Assembly: GCA_012838475.1 (NCBI GenBank) | Contig: DUPE01000171.1 | Coordinates: 1 to 33,090, forward strand | Length of the DNA: 33,090 nt | Origin: Clostridiaceae bacterium | Lineage (GTDB): Bacteria; Bacillota; Clostridia; Saccharofermentanales; DTU023 | Direction of reading: 5' to 3' | Shown: piece by piece, positions 18,201-27,446 of the stretch | Layout of the letters: every line of letters starts with the position of its first letter | How positions within the stretch are numbered: the stretch's first letter is position 1 | Position numbers and translations under genes: made by a program | Notes under the pieces: model-generated | The model's input: only the letters and a program-made list of their open reading frames with translations | Database searches by the model: none | What the model was told of the DNA's origin: nothing

Positions 18201-20510
18201 ATGGTAATCAACGCACTTGACTACAAAATTCAGCTTATGGGGCAGCGCATCCGTGAGCTGCGCGAAATAGAGGGGCTTAGTGTTGAGGAAATGGCCGAGC
18301 TGACTGACGTTTCTGCAGACCATTATCTGGCCTGTGAAGCAGGCAGGGCCGACCTCACTTTTGCCTTTATTTATCGCTGTGCGCTTGCTTTAAATGTAAA
18401 CGCGACTGAGATTATAGAAGGCACAACTCCCAGGCTTGACCTCTACACAGTGACGCGCAGAGGAGAAGGACAGGAAATTAATAACGCTCACGGCATGACT
18501 TATTTTAGTTTGGCGGGTCCCTTTAAGAATCGTATCGCGGAGCCGTTACTGGTTTGTGCCTCTTACGACCCTGAGGCACAGCATGAGGCGATGCAACTGA
18601 CTACTCACAAGGGACAAGAATGCGATATCGTTATCAGCGGCCAGCTAAAAGTACAGGTAGGAGAGCACGAGGAGATCCTCGGCCCGGGCGACAGTATCTA
18701 CTTCAACTCAGAATACCCTCATGGTGAGCGGGCTGTTAATGGCGAGGACTGCTATTTTTATGCTATTGTGCTCAATCCTATGGAGGAGGTTTTCGATGCC
18801 AGGCCGCAGGCTAGCCGTATTCCGGCTCCTAGACCGGCGGCTATTCAGACCGTTGAGCCTCTCTGGTCTCCTTATATTGACGTGGAAGAAAATGAGAACG
18901 GTACGCCTGTCTCTATTCGCTACAAGAATACCGAAAATTTTAATTTTGTCTACGACATATTAGATGTTATGGCAGAACGGGAGCCCGATCGACTGGCAAT
19001 GCTGCATCTGGATCGCAATAAGACTGAACGGAGATTCACTTTTGCTGACATCAGCCGCCTCTCTTGCCGCTGTGCTAATTATTTCAAAGCATTGGGTATT
19101 GAGGCCGGCGACAAAGTAATGCTTTGTCTTAAACGTCACTATCAGTTTTGGCCTATACTGATGGGTCTAAACAGGATTGGTGCGATCGCCGTTCCTGTCA
19201 CAAATCTCCTCATGGAAAAAGACTTCGATTATTATTTTTCGAAAGCGGAAATCAGCACTATCATCTCTACTGCTGATGGCGACACTATAACGGAAGCTGA
19301 GCAGGCCAGCGTGAGGTATCCTGGATTAAAGCTTAAAATAGCTGTGGAAAGCCAGGGTAATAGCATTCCTGATAATCTGCCCGGGGATTGGCGCGATTTT
19401 AACTCGGAGTTCAGCCTGTATCGTTCTTCCTGTCCTCGCAGTAAGGATACGCCCGGCGGAAAAGATAATATGCTGTTTTTCTTTACTTCAGGAACTACCG
19501 GTTATCCTAAAGTTGCCATGCACAACTTCACCTATCCACTGGGTCACTTCCATACAGCCCGCTACTGGCACAATATTGATCCGGAAGGACTGCATATTAC
19601 TGTTGCCGACACCGGTTGGGCTAAAGCTCTGTGGGGCAAGCTATACGGGCAATGGCTTTGTGGAGCTGCTGTTATGGTCTACGATTTTGATCGCTTTGAT
19701 GCAGTTGACCTTCTCCCCATGATCAGCAAATACCGGGTAACTACCTTTTGTGCGCCTCCTACAATTTGGCGCCTGATGATGAAAGAAAACCTTTCCAATT
19801 ATGACCTAAGCTCCATCAAACACGCATCTACAGCAGGTGAGGCACTTAATCCTGAGGTCTTCCGTCAGATTGAGTCTCAAACCGGTATCCGCATTATGGA
19901 GGGTTTCGGCCAGTCAGAATCTACTGTCATGGTCGGCAATCTTACAGGAGATCAACACAAATTCGGCTCGATGGGCAAACCTGTCACTGTTTATCCTATT
20001 GATATTGTCGGTGAAGACGGTAAACCTGTATCAACCGGTGAAACGGGCGAGATCGTCATTCGGACCCGGCCCGGAGATATCTGTGGTCTCTTTACCGGTT
20101 ATTACCGTGACATTGAACAGACAGAAAAGGTCTGGCATGAAGGTCTCTACCATACAGGTGACACAGCATGGCGCGATGAAGACGGCTACTATTGGTATGT
20201 CGGCAGATTGGATGATGTTATTAAGTCTTCAGGTTACCGTATTGGGCCTTTCGAGATTGAATCCGTAATCATGGAGTTGCCCTATGTGCTCGAATGCGGC
20301 GTCAGTCCTGAGCCGGATCCTGAACGCGGTCAGCTTGTCAAAGCCAGCATCGTGTTGACTGCCGGCATCGAGGAAACTGAAGAACTTAAAGAAGAGATTC
20401 AAGATTATGTCAAACATAAGACGGCGCCGTATAAATACCCTCGCATCGTTGCCTTCCGCGATTCTTTGCCAAAGACAACCAGCGGCAAGATTATGCGTAA
20501 TCAACTGTAA
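18201..20510 (+). CDS. XRE-family HTH / cupin / AMP-dependent acyl-CoA synthetase fusion protein (paralog 2)
   Basis: 769 aa, same length and domain order as paralog 1; HTH IRELREIEGLSVEEMAELTDVSADHYLACEAG, cupin HKGQECDIVISGQLKVQV..YFNSEYPHG, ligase FFTSGTTGYPKVAMHNF, PKTTSGKIMRNQL; GGGAGG upstream of ATG. Confidence 0.9.
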   Translation: MVINALDYKIQLMGQRIRELREIEGLSVEEMAELTDVSADHYLACEAGRADLTFAFIYRCALALNVNATEIIEGTTPRLDLYTVTRRGEGQEINNAHGMTYFSLAGPFKNRIAEPLLVCASYDPEAQHEAMQLTTHKGQECDIVISGQLKVQVGEHEEILGPGDSIYFNSEYPHGERAVNGEDCYFYAIVLNPMEEVFDARPQASRIPAPRPAAIQTVEPLWSPYIDVEENENGTPVSIRYKNTENFNFVYDILDVMAEREPDRLAMLHLDRNKTERRFTFADISRLSCRCANYFKALGIEAGDKVMLCLKRHYQFWPILMGLNRIGAIAVPVTNLLMEKDFDYYFSKAEISTIISTADGDTITEAEQASVRYPGLKLKIAVESQGNSIPDNLPGDWRDFNSEFSLYRSSCPRSKDTPGGKDNMLFFFTSGTTGYPKVAMHNFTYPLGHFHTARYWHNIDPEGLHITVADTGWAKALWGKLYGQWLCGAAVMVYDFDRFDAVDLLPMISKYRVTTFCAPPTIWRLMMKENLSNYDLSSIKHASTAGEALNPEVFRQIESQTGIRIMEGFGQSESTVMVGNLTGDQHKFGSMGKPVTVYPIDIVGEDGKPVSTGETGEIVIRTRPGDICGLFTGYYRDIEQTEKVWHEGLYHTGDTAWRDEDGYYWYVGRLDDVIKSSGYRIGPFEIESVIMELPYVLECGVSPEPDPERGQLVKASIVLTAGIEETEELKEEIQDYVKHKTAPYKYPRIVAFRDSLPKTTSGKIMRNQL

Positions 20511-20681
20511 AGGTAGATCCTACGCAGTCAGATAATTCGCCTCACAGTCTCTTCTTTGCTTGGGTAAGAGTGAATCTTAACAATTACAAAGATAAAGATA
20601 ATGTATAATCGAAAAGCCGGAAAGTAAAGGTTATGAGAATCAAAGCTGAGAAAGAAGAGATATATTCACGGGAGAGATGAA

Positions 20682-21437
20682 TTGGGTAAGCCTCGATTGT
20701 TTAAAAGGAAAATTACCACTGCTGATGTGAAGAAAGTCATCGGGTTTGTTCTTTGGCTGTCTCTTTTCGTCTCCATGGGATATGCGATATACAGAATAAT
20801 TATCACTCCTCCTGATGCTGTTCCTCCGGATACTCCCCGCTTGCAGTCTGATTACATCTTGATGCTAGTGTCTTGTGTAGCGGGCATTATTGTAATGCGG
20901 CTGCCCAACTTTCTGGAGAAGAATCTAAAAATCCAAATAACTGACAGCCTTTCCATAATATATTATATTTTTCTCTATGCAGGAATCTTCCTTGGCGAGG
21001 TGAGAGATTACTTTCAGGTTTATGCTCACTGGGATACGATTCTCCACATTTCCAGTGCCGGCATGCTTGCTGCCCTGGGCTTCAAACTAATTTCTACCTT
21101 GAATAACTGGGAACGATTGCGACTGAATTTGTCACCGGCTTTTTTGGCCTTTTTCAGTTTTTGCTTCTCAGCCACTGTTGGTGTTCTTTGGGAGATATAC
21201 GAATTCGCCGCCGATTCTTTGTTTGGCATGAATATGCAGAAGTTTATGCTGCCAAACGGCGCGCTATTGTCAGGTCAGGAAGCGCTGGCCGATACCATGT
21301 GGGATTTCATAGTTAATGTTGCCGGTGCCCTGATCGTATCAGTTTATGGTTTTTTCACCATACGAAACAGGCGTAAGAAGGAATTTGAGCAACCGGACAG
21401 TAAAAAGGAAAAAGGCTCTGCAGACCAAATCACATAA
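20682..21437 (+). CDS. Membrane protein, possibly DUF2238/YjdF-like
   Basis: 251 aa with several hydrophobic segments; HWDTILHISSAGMLAALGF and GVLWEIYEFAAD; TTG start with GGGAGAG Shine-Dalgarno. Confidence 0.65.
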   Translation: MGKPRLFKRKITTADVKKVIGFVLWLSLFVSMGYAIYRIIITPPDAVPPDTPRLQSDYILMLVSCVAGIIVMRLPNFLEKNLKIQITDSLSIIYYIFLYAGIFLGEVRDYFQVYAHWDTILHISSAGMLAALGFKLISTLNNWERLRLNLSPAFLAFFSFCFSATVGVLWEIYEFAADSLFGMNMQKFMLPNGALLSGQEALADTMWDFIVNVAGALIVSVYGFFTIRNRRKKEFEQPDSKKEKGSADQIT

Positions 21438-21589
21438 GCATGTGCTGCTGCGAATTTATTTTCCCCTGCAGGCATGTTTTCTTTTTTGCAGCTGAAGACT
21501 TAATCTTGTATTTGCTCCAACGCTAACATTGCACTATGCTTAGCTTTGTCTCAGCAGCAAGAATTCCTATTGGTAACTGAAGTGTAAGG

Positions 21590-22666
21590 CTAGTCGAATC
21601 TGGGAACCGTGGAGACCCAGCCATAAGCGTCTTCAACTCTTTGCTTTTGAATTCCTGTCAAAACATCATAGAACATCTGTGCTACCGGACCAATTTCATT
21701 ATTGTTAATAACGATGCTTTGATCCTGCCAGGTTAGTTCGCCGACTGGAGAGATAACAGCTGCCGTCCCGGTGCCGAAGGCTTCCTGCAGTCTGCCTTGA
21801 GCACTGGCCTCAAAGAGCTCTGTGACAGGGATTTTTCGTTCTTCAACAGACAAGCCTTTGTCGCGTGCCAATTGCAGGATTGAGTCTCGGGTGATTCCGG
21901 GCAGGATAGTATCTCCCAGCTCTGCCGTTACCAGCTTGTCATCGATTACGAACATCATGTTCATAGCCCCTACTTCTTCAACGTATTTTTGTTCGCGTCC
22001 GTCCAGCCAAAGAACCTGTTGATAACCCGCTTCCATCGCTTCTTTTGTCGCCTTAAAGCTGGCAGCGTAATTGCCACCGGTCTTTGCTCTGCCCATGCCG
22101 CCTTTGACTGCGCGGACATAATGGGTCTCAATCAGGATACGGATAGGCTTGATGCCCTCAGGATAGTAGGAGCCGGAGGGGGAACAAATTACATAATAGA
22201 TGAATCTGGAAGCGGAGTGAGCGCCGAGACTGGCACCATCAGCAATCATGGTCGGTCGTAGATAGAGAGATGTGCCCTCGCTGGTCGGGACCCAATCGCG
22301 GTCGAGGTCAACCAGACGGCAGATGGCCTCATATTGCAGCTCTATGTCAAGCTCAGGCATGCAGGTACGGATTGCACTCTGGTTCATCCTGCGTGCATTG
22401 TCGCGTATCCTGAAGAGTCCAACTTCGCCGTTGTCAAGCGCATATGCTTTAGCTCCCTCGAAGATCTCCTGCCCGTAGTGCAGGACGGGAGAGGCGGGGT
22501 CTAAAGAGAGATTCTGATAAGGTATTATGCGGGGGGCATGCCAGCCGAGATCTTTTTCGAATTCGACTACAAACATATGATCAGTGAAAATTGATCCGAA
22601 CCCCAGTTTGCTTTCGTCGACGGGTTTTATCTTTGGATTTTCGTTCTTTGTTACGCTGATTTTCAT
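21590..22666 (-). CDS. ilvE: Branched-chain amino acid aminotransferase
   Basis: 358 aa; YGQEIFEGAKAYAL, MNQSAIRTCMPELD, GGNYAASFKATKEAMEAGYQQVLWLDGREQKYVEEVGAMNMMFV, GTGTAAVISPVG. Confidence 0.92.
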   Translation of the reverse strand: MKISVTKNENPKIKPVDESKLGFGSIFTDHMFVVEFEKDLGWHAPRIIPYQNLSLDPASPVLHYGQEIFEGAKAYALDNGEVGLFRIRDNARRMNQSAIRTCMPELDIELQYEAICRLVDLDRDWVPTSEGTSLYLRPTMIADGASLGAHSASRFIYYVICSPSGSYYPEGIKPIRILIETHYVRAVKGGMGRAKTGGNYAASFKATKEAMEAGYQQVLWLDGREQKYVEEVGAMNMMFVIDDKLVTAELGDTILPGITRDSILQLARDKGLSVEERKIPVTELFEASAQGRLQEAFGTGTAAVISPVGELTWQDQSIVINNNEIGPVAQMFYDVLTGIQKQRVEDAYGWVSTVPRFD

Positions 22667-22700
22667 ATCAAGCCCTTTCTCGTCTGAAAATTTCCTTTTA

Positions 22701-22760
22701 CGCGGATGGCAAATTAATTTTGTCTACGTATTATATATTTATCCGCGAATTTTCGCTCAA
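22701..22760 (-). promoter_or_regulatory. Putative ilvE promoter with flanking inverted repeat
   Basis: On the minus strand: TTGAGC (22760-22755), TATAAT (22735-22730), 19-bp spacer. Perfect 7-bp inverted repeat CGCGGAT (22701-22707) / ATCCGCG (22741-22747). Confidence 0.4.
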
Positions 22761-22829
22761 CCCTGCCATGATTAATTCGACACAGGTAGAGGCACCCCTG
22801 AAATGATTTACCTGATCGTCGGTTTAGAC

Positions 22830-23372
22830 TTAAACATTGACACAGTCGGCTCCCCGTTGAAGTGCGACTTCGTTAATCTCGACAAGATTAGCTTTTTTGC
22901 CGGTGAAAATATTGCGGAGCATATCAACGACAGTCTCAAATTTGAGCAGTTTAGTTGCTTCAATGAAGGCTCCCAGCATAACCATATTGGCGACACGCAA
23001 GTTGCCAAGTTCCGCTGCGATTTCCTGCGAAGGGACATAGACTGCTCTGACGTCATTGCGCTCTACTTTGCGCTCGATAATAGATTCATTAACCAGAATA
23101 AGGCCGCCCGGCTTAACAGCTGATTCAAACTTGTCCAGAGAGGGAAGATTCATGGCAATCAGCTCGCTGGGCTCCAACACGATCGGCGAGATGATTTCTC
23201 CGTCGGAGATGACAACATTACAGTTGGCTGTGCCGCCCCTCATTTCAGGTCCGTAAGAGGGCAGCCAGCTGACATTTAGACCTTCAGACATTGCTGCTTC
23301 AGCCATCGTTGTTCCTATAGACATTACGCCTTGCCCACCAAAGCCGGCAATTACAATTTCGTTATAAGACAT
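22830..23372 (-). CDS. 2-oxoacid:ferredoxin oxidoreductase gamma subunit (VorC/KorC-like)
   Basis: [57 protein letters not shown]. Start reassigned from 23447 to ATG 23372. Confidence 0.88.
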   Translation of the reverse strand: MSYNEIVIAGFGGQGVMSIGTTMAEAAMSEGLNVSWLPSYGPEMRGGTANCNVVISDGEIISPIVLEPSELIAMNLPSLDKFESAVKPGGLILVNESIIERKVERNDVRAVYVPSQEIAAELGNLRVANMVMLGAFIEATKLLKFETVVDMLRNIFTGKKANLVEINEVALQRGADCVNV

Positions 23373-23374
23373 CT

Positions 23375-24124
23375 TTAGGCCTCCTCTTTTGTCACGTCGC
23401 GGTAGACGCCGAGAGGAAATACCGGGAGCATATTCTCTTTGACCCATTCCAGAGACTCGACCGGCGTCAAACCCCAGTTGGTCGGGCAGGTGGAGAGCAC
23501 TTCAATCATGGTAAACCCTAGTCCCGCAATTTGCAGTTCAAAGGCTTTCTTGATTGATCTTTTTGCCTTCATTACGCTGGCGGGCGTGGTAACCATGACC
23601 CGCTCAATATATGCCGCGCCATCGATTGTTGCCAGCATCTCAGACATACGGATCGGAGAGCCATAGTGTCCCGGATCTCTGCCCAGAGGAGCGGTCGTGG
23701 CTTTCTGACCTACTAAAGTAGTAGGAGCCATCTGGCCGCCCGTCATTCCGTAGATCGCATTGTTCACGAAGATGACAGTAATTTTTTCACCGCGCATGGC
23801 GGAATGCACTGCTTCAGCAATGCCTATGGCAGCCAGATCCCCATCGCCTTGATAAGTAAAGACTACATGCTGGGGCAGAACTCGTTTGATTCCGGTTGCT
23901 ACTGCAGGTGCGCGACCATGCGCTGCCTCCTGCATATCACAGTTAAAATAATCATAGGCAAATACTGCGCAGCCGACAGGCGCGACTCCCACTGCTTTTC
24001 CTAAGACATCAAGTTCTTCTAAAGTCTCTCCCACCAGTTTATGAACAATGCCGTGGGTACATCCGGGGCAATAGTGCAGCTCAGCGTCGGTAAGCCCTTT
24101 AGTTTTTTGATATACAATAGCCAT
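23375..24124 (-). CDS. 2-oxoacid:ferredoxin oxidoreductase beta subunit (TPP-binding; VorA/KorB-like)
   Basis: 249 aa; YCPGCTHGIVHKL, TYQGDGDLAAIGIAEAVHSAMRGEKITVIFVNNAIYGMTGGQMAPTT. Confidence 0.9.
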   Translation of the reverse strand: MAIVYQKTKGLTDAELHYCPGCTHGIVHKLVGETLEELDVLGKAVGVAPVGCAVFAYDYFNCDMQEAAHGRAPAVATGIKRVLPQHVVFTYQGDGDLAAIGIAEAVHSAMRGEKITVIFVNNAIYGMTGGQMAPTTLVGQKATTAPLGRDPGHYGSPIRMSEMLATIDGAAYIERVMVTTPASVMKAKRSIKKAFELQIAGLGFTMIEVLSTCPTNWGLTPVESLEWVKENMLPVFPLGVYRDVTKEEA

Positions 24125-24127
24125 TTC

Positions 24128-25195
24128 TTACCTCCCCAGCGCTTTCTTAGCCGCTTCTGCCACTTCATAAGGAGTGGGTATGATTCCACCTGCGCTGCCA
24201 ACAAAAGAAACTGGCCTGGCTCCTTTGACGGCGATGCGGACATCATCAATCATCTGTCCTGTGTTCATTTCGACGGTGACAACAGCTTTAACGCTGTCCT
24301 GGGCTGCAATTTTATACAGCGCATCATAGGGATAAGGCCAGACAGTAATCGGTCGGAAAACGCCAGCCTTGATTCCATCCTCAGCCAGAAGTCTGACTGC
24401 GGCTCGTGCCAGCCGGGCCGGTGTGCCGAAGGCGACAAAGATTACTTCGGCGTCTTCGGTATCATTGGTTTCATAGCGCTGCTCACTCTCTGTGACGCGG
24501 GCGTATTTTTCTTCCAGGCGTATATTATGCTGATTACAGGCATCAGGATCGATGAAGAGGGAGTTAATTATATTTGGAAGACGCTTATTTTTGGTTCCGG
24601 TTGTAGCCCAGGGCTTCTCGGGCAAGTCTTCCGGTGCAATCGCAGGCCTTTTCCACTCTACCGGTTCCATCATCTGTCCAATCATACCGTCGAGGAGCAT
24701 CATAACGGGCATGCGGTATTTATCTGCCAGGTCGAAAGCCTCCTGCATAAGGTCTACTACTTCCTGAATATTTGCCGGTGCGAACACAATCAAGCGATAG
24801 TCACCGTGACCGCCGCCGCGGGTGGCTTGGAAATAGTCACCCTGCGCAGGCTGAATCGTTCCCAGGCCTGGGCCTCCGCGCATGACATTGACTATCACGC
24901 CGGGGAGCTCCGCCCCGCACATATAAGAGATACCCTCTTGTTTTAGGCTGACTCCCGGTGAAGAAGACGACGTCATTACTCTGGCACCCGCTCCTGTGGC
25001 TCCATATACCATATTAATGGCAGCAACTTCAGACTCGGACTGCAGGAATACGCCTCCTGCTTTCGGCATATGCAGTGACATATACTCAGGTATTTCGCTT
25101 TGCGGGGTGATTGGATAACCAAAATAACAGCGACATCCGGCCCTGATAGCAGCTTCGGCTATTGCTTCATTGCCTTTCCATAATTCTTTGCTCAT
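24128..25195 (-). CDS. vorB: 2-oxoacid:ferredoxin oxidoreductase alpha subunit (3-methyl-2-oxobutanoate dehydrogenase VorB-like)
   Basis: 355 aa; KGNEAIAEAAIRAGCRCYFGYPITPQSEIPEYMS, GATGAGARVMTSSSSPGVSLKQEGISYMCGAELPGVIVNVMRGGPGLG. Confidence 0.88.
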   Translation of the reverse strand: MSKELWKGNEAIAEAAIRAGCRCYFGYPITPQSEIPEYMSLHMPKAGGVFLQSESEVAAINMVYGATGAGARVMTSSSSPGVSLKQEGISYMCGAELPGVIVNVMRGGPGLGTIQPAQGDYFQATRGGGHGDYRLIVFAPANIQEVVDLMQEAFDLADKYRMPVMMLLDGMIGQMMEPVEWKRPAIAPEDLPEKPWATTGTKNKRLPNIINSLFIDPDACNQHNIRLEEKYARVTESEQRYETNDTEDAEVIFVAFGTPARLARAAVRLLAEDGIKAGVFRPITVWPYPYDALYKIAAQDSVKAVVTVEMNTGQMIDDVRIAVKGARPVSFVGSAGGIIPTPYEVAEAAKKALGR

Positions 25196-25208
25196 CTAAA
25201 ATGTTCTC

Positions 25209-25421
25209 CTATTCACGTTCCACGGTAATTACGGAATCGGGGCACATACGTGCGCAGTGGGCGCAGCCGGTGCATTTTTCCATTTCGTCTATCCTGACGG
25301 GGTGGTATCCCTTCCTATTCGTGTAATCCCTGTCTAAGTAAATAATCCGAGGTGGGCAGACATAGACACAAAGTTCGCAGCCTTTGCACAAATCCTCTCT
25401 GAATCTTACATATCCAGCCAT
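25209..25421 (-). CDS. 4Fe-4S dicluster ferredoxin-like delta subunit of the VOR/KOR complex
   Basis: CKGCELCVYVCP and CTGCAHCARMCP motifs; GGAGG precedes ATG at 25421 (track start 25457 is likely too far upstream). Confidence 0.88.
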   Translation of the reverse strand: MAGYVRFREDLCKGCELCVYVCPPRIIYLDRDYTNRKGYHPVRIDEMEKCTGCAHCARMCPDSVITVERE

Positions 25422-26119
25422 GTGAATTGTCCTCCTTCTTCTTCGCTCAGTTCCCAAGGTTTGATCATATATATATCAAGGGGAAAAAATGAGCCCTTAA
25501 GTTTTCCTTCTAATTCTTTTTGGAATTTTCGCTCGCCTGTGGTGCAGATGAGCGGGAGTCCCAGTTTTTTAGCTGTCTCAGCAGCAAAAGCATCTCCCTT
25601 CACTATATCTTCAATTCCAGTCTCACGTCCAAGATGAGTGTTATTAACAATGCCGGTAATTTTTTGCTGACTCATCATTTGCGTGAGTTCAAAATAGTGT
25701 ACTACATTTTCAAGCGTAGAAGTCTCCGGACGATTATGATTTATTACAAACCAAAAATCAAAATCCGTCTCCTCCAGTTGTGGCCTGTAATATCCAAGTA
25801 TCCGGGCCCCGGCGGGATCTCCGCCCAAATCTATTACGCTCTGCTGATCTTTATTCATGAAGACTGACATGATAGAACCCGGCAGTGAGGGAATATCAGC
25901 TTGCCCTTCATTGGATGTCACATGTACTGTGATACCTGCCTTCTCCATTTCGCGCCTGCGTTCAAAGGAACGAAAGTAGGGGTTAATAATATCCAAATCG
26001 ACGAGTGAGACATCTCTGCCATCTCGCGCCATGGCAAAGACCAGATTCACGGCAAACTCCGTTTTGCCTGTCCCATAATGGCCGGAGATGATGGTTACTT
26101 GCTTATCAGGTAAGATCAA
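25406..26119 (-). CDS. P-loop NTPase of the ParA/MinD/CobQ-like type linked to the VOR operon
   Basis: 237 aa; deviant Walker A ISGHYGTGKTEFAVNLVFAMARDG, SLVDLDIINPYFRS, VIDLGGDPAGAR; overlaps the ferredoxin subunit start. Confidence 0.78.
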   Translation of the reverse strand: MILPDKQVTIISGHYGTGKTEFAVNLVFAMARDGRDVSLVDLDIINPYFRSFERRREMEKAGITVHVTSNEGQADIPSLPGSIMSVFMNKDQQSVIDLGGDPAGARILGYYRPQLEETDFDFWFVINHNRPETSTLENVVHYFELTQMMSQQKITGIVNNTHLGRETGIEDIVKGDAFAAETAKKLGLPLICTTGERKFQKELEGKLKGSFFPLDIYMIKPWELSEEEGGQFTWLDM

Positions 26120-26369
26120 TTATATTCTCCTGTCAATAATATTTTGTAATTGCGGTTATTAAGGAGCTTTCTCTTAATTTTAACGCTCAGTTGCAGTCAA
26201 TAATGTTTCACAAGTATCCGGGCCTGCATAAGAGCCTCCCGTTGCAGTCGATCTCTTTGATAGTATTCCATAAGTATCTGCAGTCCGCGGCGGCCTCTCT
26301 ATCTCAATTCAAGTAAATCGCCGATACCACGATAAAAGCGAGACTTTCGGGACGGGGCTTTTTAACGCA

Positions 26370-27446
26370 TCAAGCCTCCTTGCTATATTTCAGGATCGGT
26401 TTTTTCTCGCCCAGAGCTTCGTCAACAGCTTGAGCCAAAGCCTTTAGTTCGTCCTCACCGGGGAAAACTCTGACAGGAGCGATGAATAATACACGCTCAA
26501 TAATCCACTCTACCAGATAGGTGTCATAAGCCAGTCCCCCTGTCAGCAAGATGGCATCCACCTCTCCCTTGAGTACGGTTGCGGCACTGCCGATTTCTTT
26601 GGCAATTTGATAAGCCATAGCATCAAGTATGAAACGAGCTTCTTCATCACCTGACTCAATACGCCGATCTACTTCTCTTGCATCATTTGTGCCTAGATAA
26701 GCCAGCAGTCCACCTTTGCCTACAAAGGAAGTCTTTACATCAATGGCGTCAGCAAAGTTACCTGAGAAACAAGCTTCGATCACTGAGATGACCGGCAGTC
26801 CGCCGGTGCGCTCAGGCGAGAAGGGTCCCTCTCCGTTAAAGGCATTGTTTACATCTATGACCTCGCCTTTCTCATGGACCCCTATAGATATGCCTCCGCC
26901 CATATGCACAATTATCAGATTGTATTCTTCATATTTTCCGCCTTGCCCATAGGCGAATTTGCGGCCCACAGCTTTGTGGTTTAGGGCATGGAAGATCGAT
27001 CTGCGCTCAAATTCCGGCCAGCCGCTGATGCGCGCCAGGGGTTGCAGTTCATCGACAATAACAGGGTCAGCAATATAGGATTTGAGACCGTAAGGCTTGG
27101 CAATAGAGTCCGCCAGCAAGGCTCCCAGATTACAGGAGTGCCAGCCATACCTGCTGGTATTAAGGTCATCGATCATATCTTGATTAACTTCATAAACACC
27201 TCCTTTAAGGGGGTGAAGAAGCCCGCCACGTGCAACAATAGCATCCATCGATCCAAGATCAATGCTCTCGTTTCTTAGGAGATCAAGAATCATTTTTTCC
27301 CGGGCAGCCAGTTGGTCGGGGCCAAAGATCGGCCCTCCCATTTCAGTTGCATGTTCGATTTTGCGAGTCATGGTGAACTCGCCGGATATATACACTCCGA
27401 TTTTTGTTGAAGTAGAACCCGGATTAATAATCAAAAACCTGGACAT
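26370..27446 (-). CDS. buk: Butyrate kinase (or branched-chain fatty acid kinase)
   Basis: 358 aa; RFLIINPGSTSTKIGVY, VARGGLLHPLKGGVYEVN, VHMGGGISIGVHEKG, DALLLTGG-like VDAILLTGGLAYD. Confidence 0.9.
   Translation of the reverse strand: MSRFLIINPGSTSTKIGVYISGEFTMTRKIEHATEMGGPIFGPDQLAAREKMILDLLRNESIDLGSMDAIVARGGLLHPLKGGVYEVNQDMIDDLNTSRYGWHSCNLGALLADSIAKPYGLKSYIADPVIVDELQPLARISGWPEFERRSIFHALNHKAVGRKFAYGQGGKYEEYNLIIVHMGGGISIGVHEKGEVIDVNNAFNGEGPFSPERTGGLPVISVIEACFSGNFADAIDVKTSFVGKGGLLAYLGTNDAREVDRRIESGDEEARFILDAMAYQIAKEIGSAATVLKGEVDAILLTGGLAYDTYLVEWIIERVLFIAPVRVFPGEDELKALAQAVDEALGEKKPILKYSKEA

Noticed and set aside
24041-24946. 301-aa plus-strand ORF
   Set aside because: Antisense to the well-supported VorB and beta-subunit genes; no recognisable domain, likely a codon-bias shadow ORF.
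26339-26361. AAAAGC..GCTTTT inverted repeat after buk
   Set aside because: Six-base stem, mostly A-T, with a long loop whose interior does not pair well; not convincing as a terminator.
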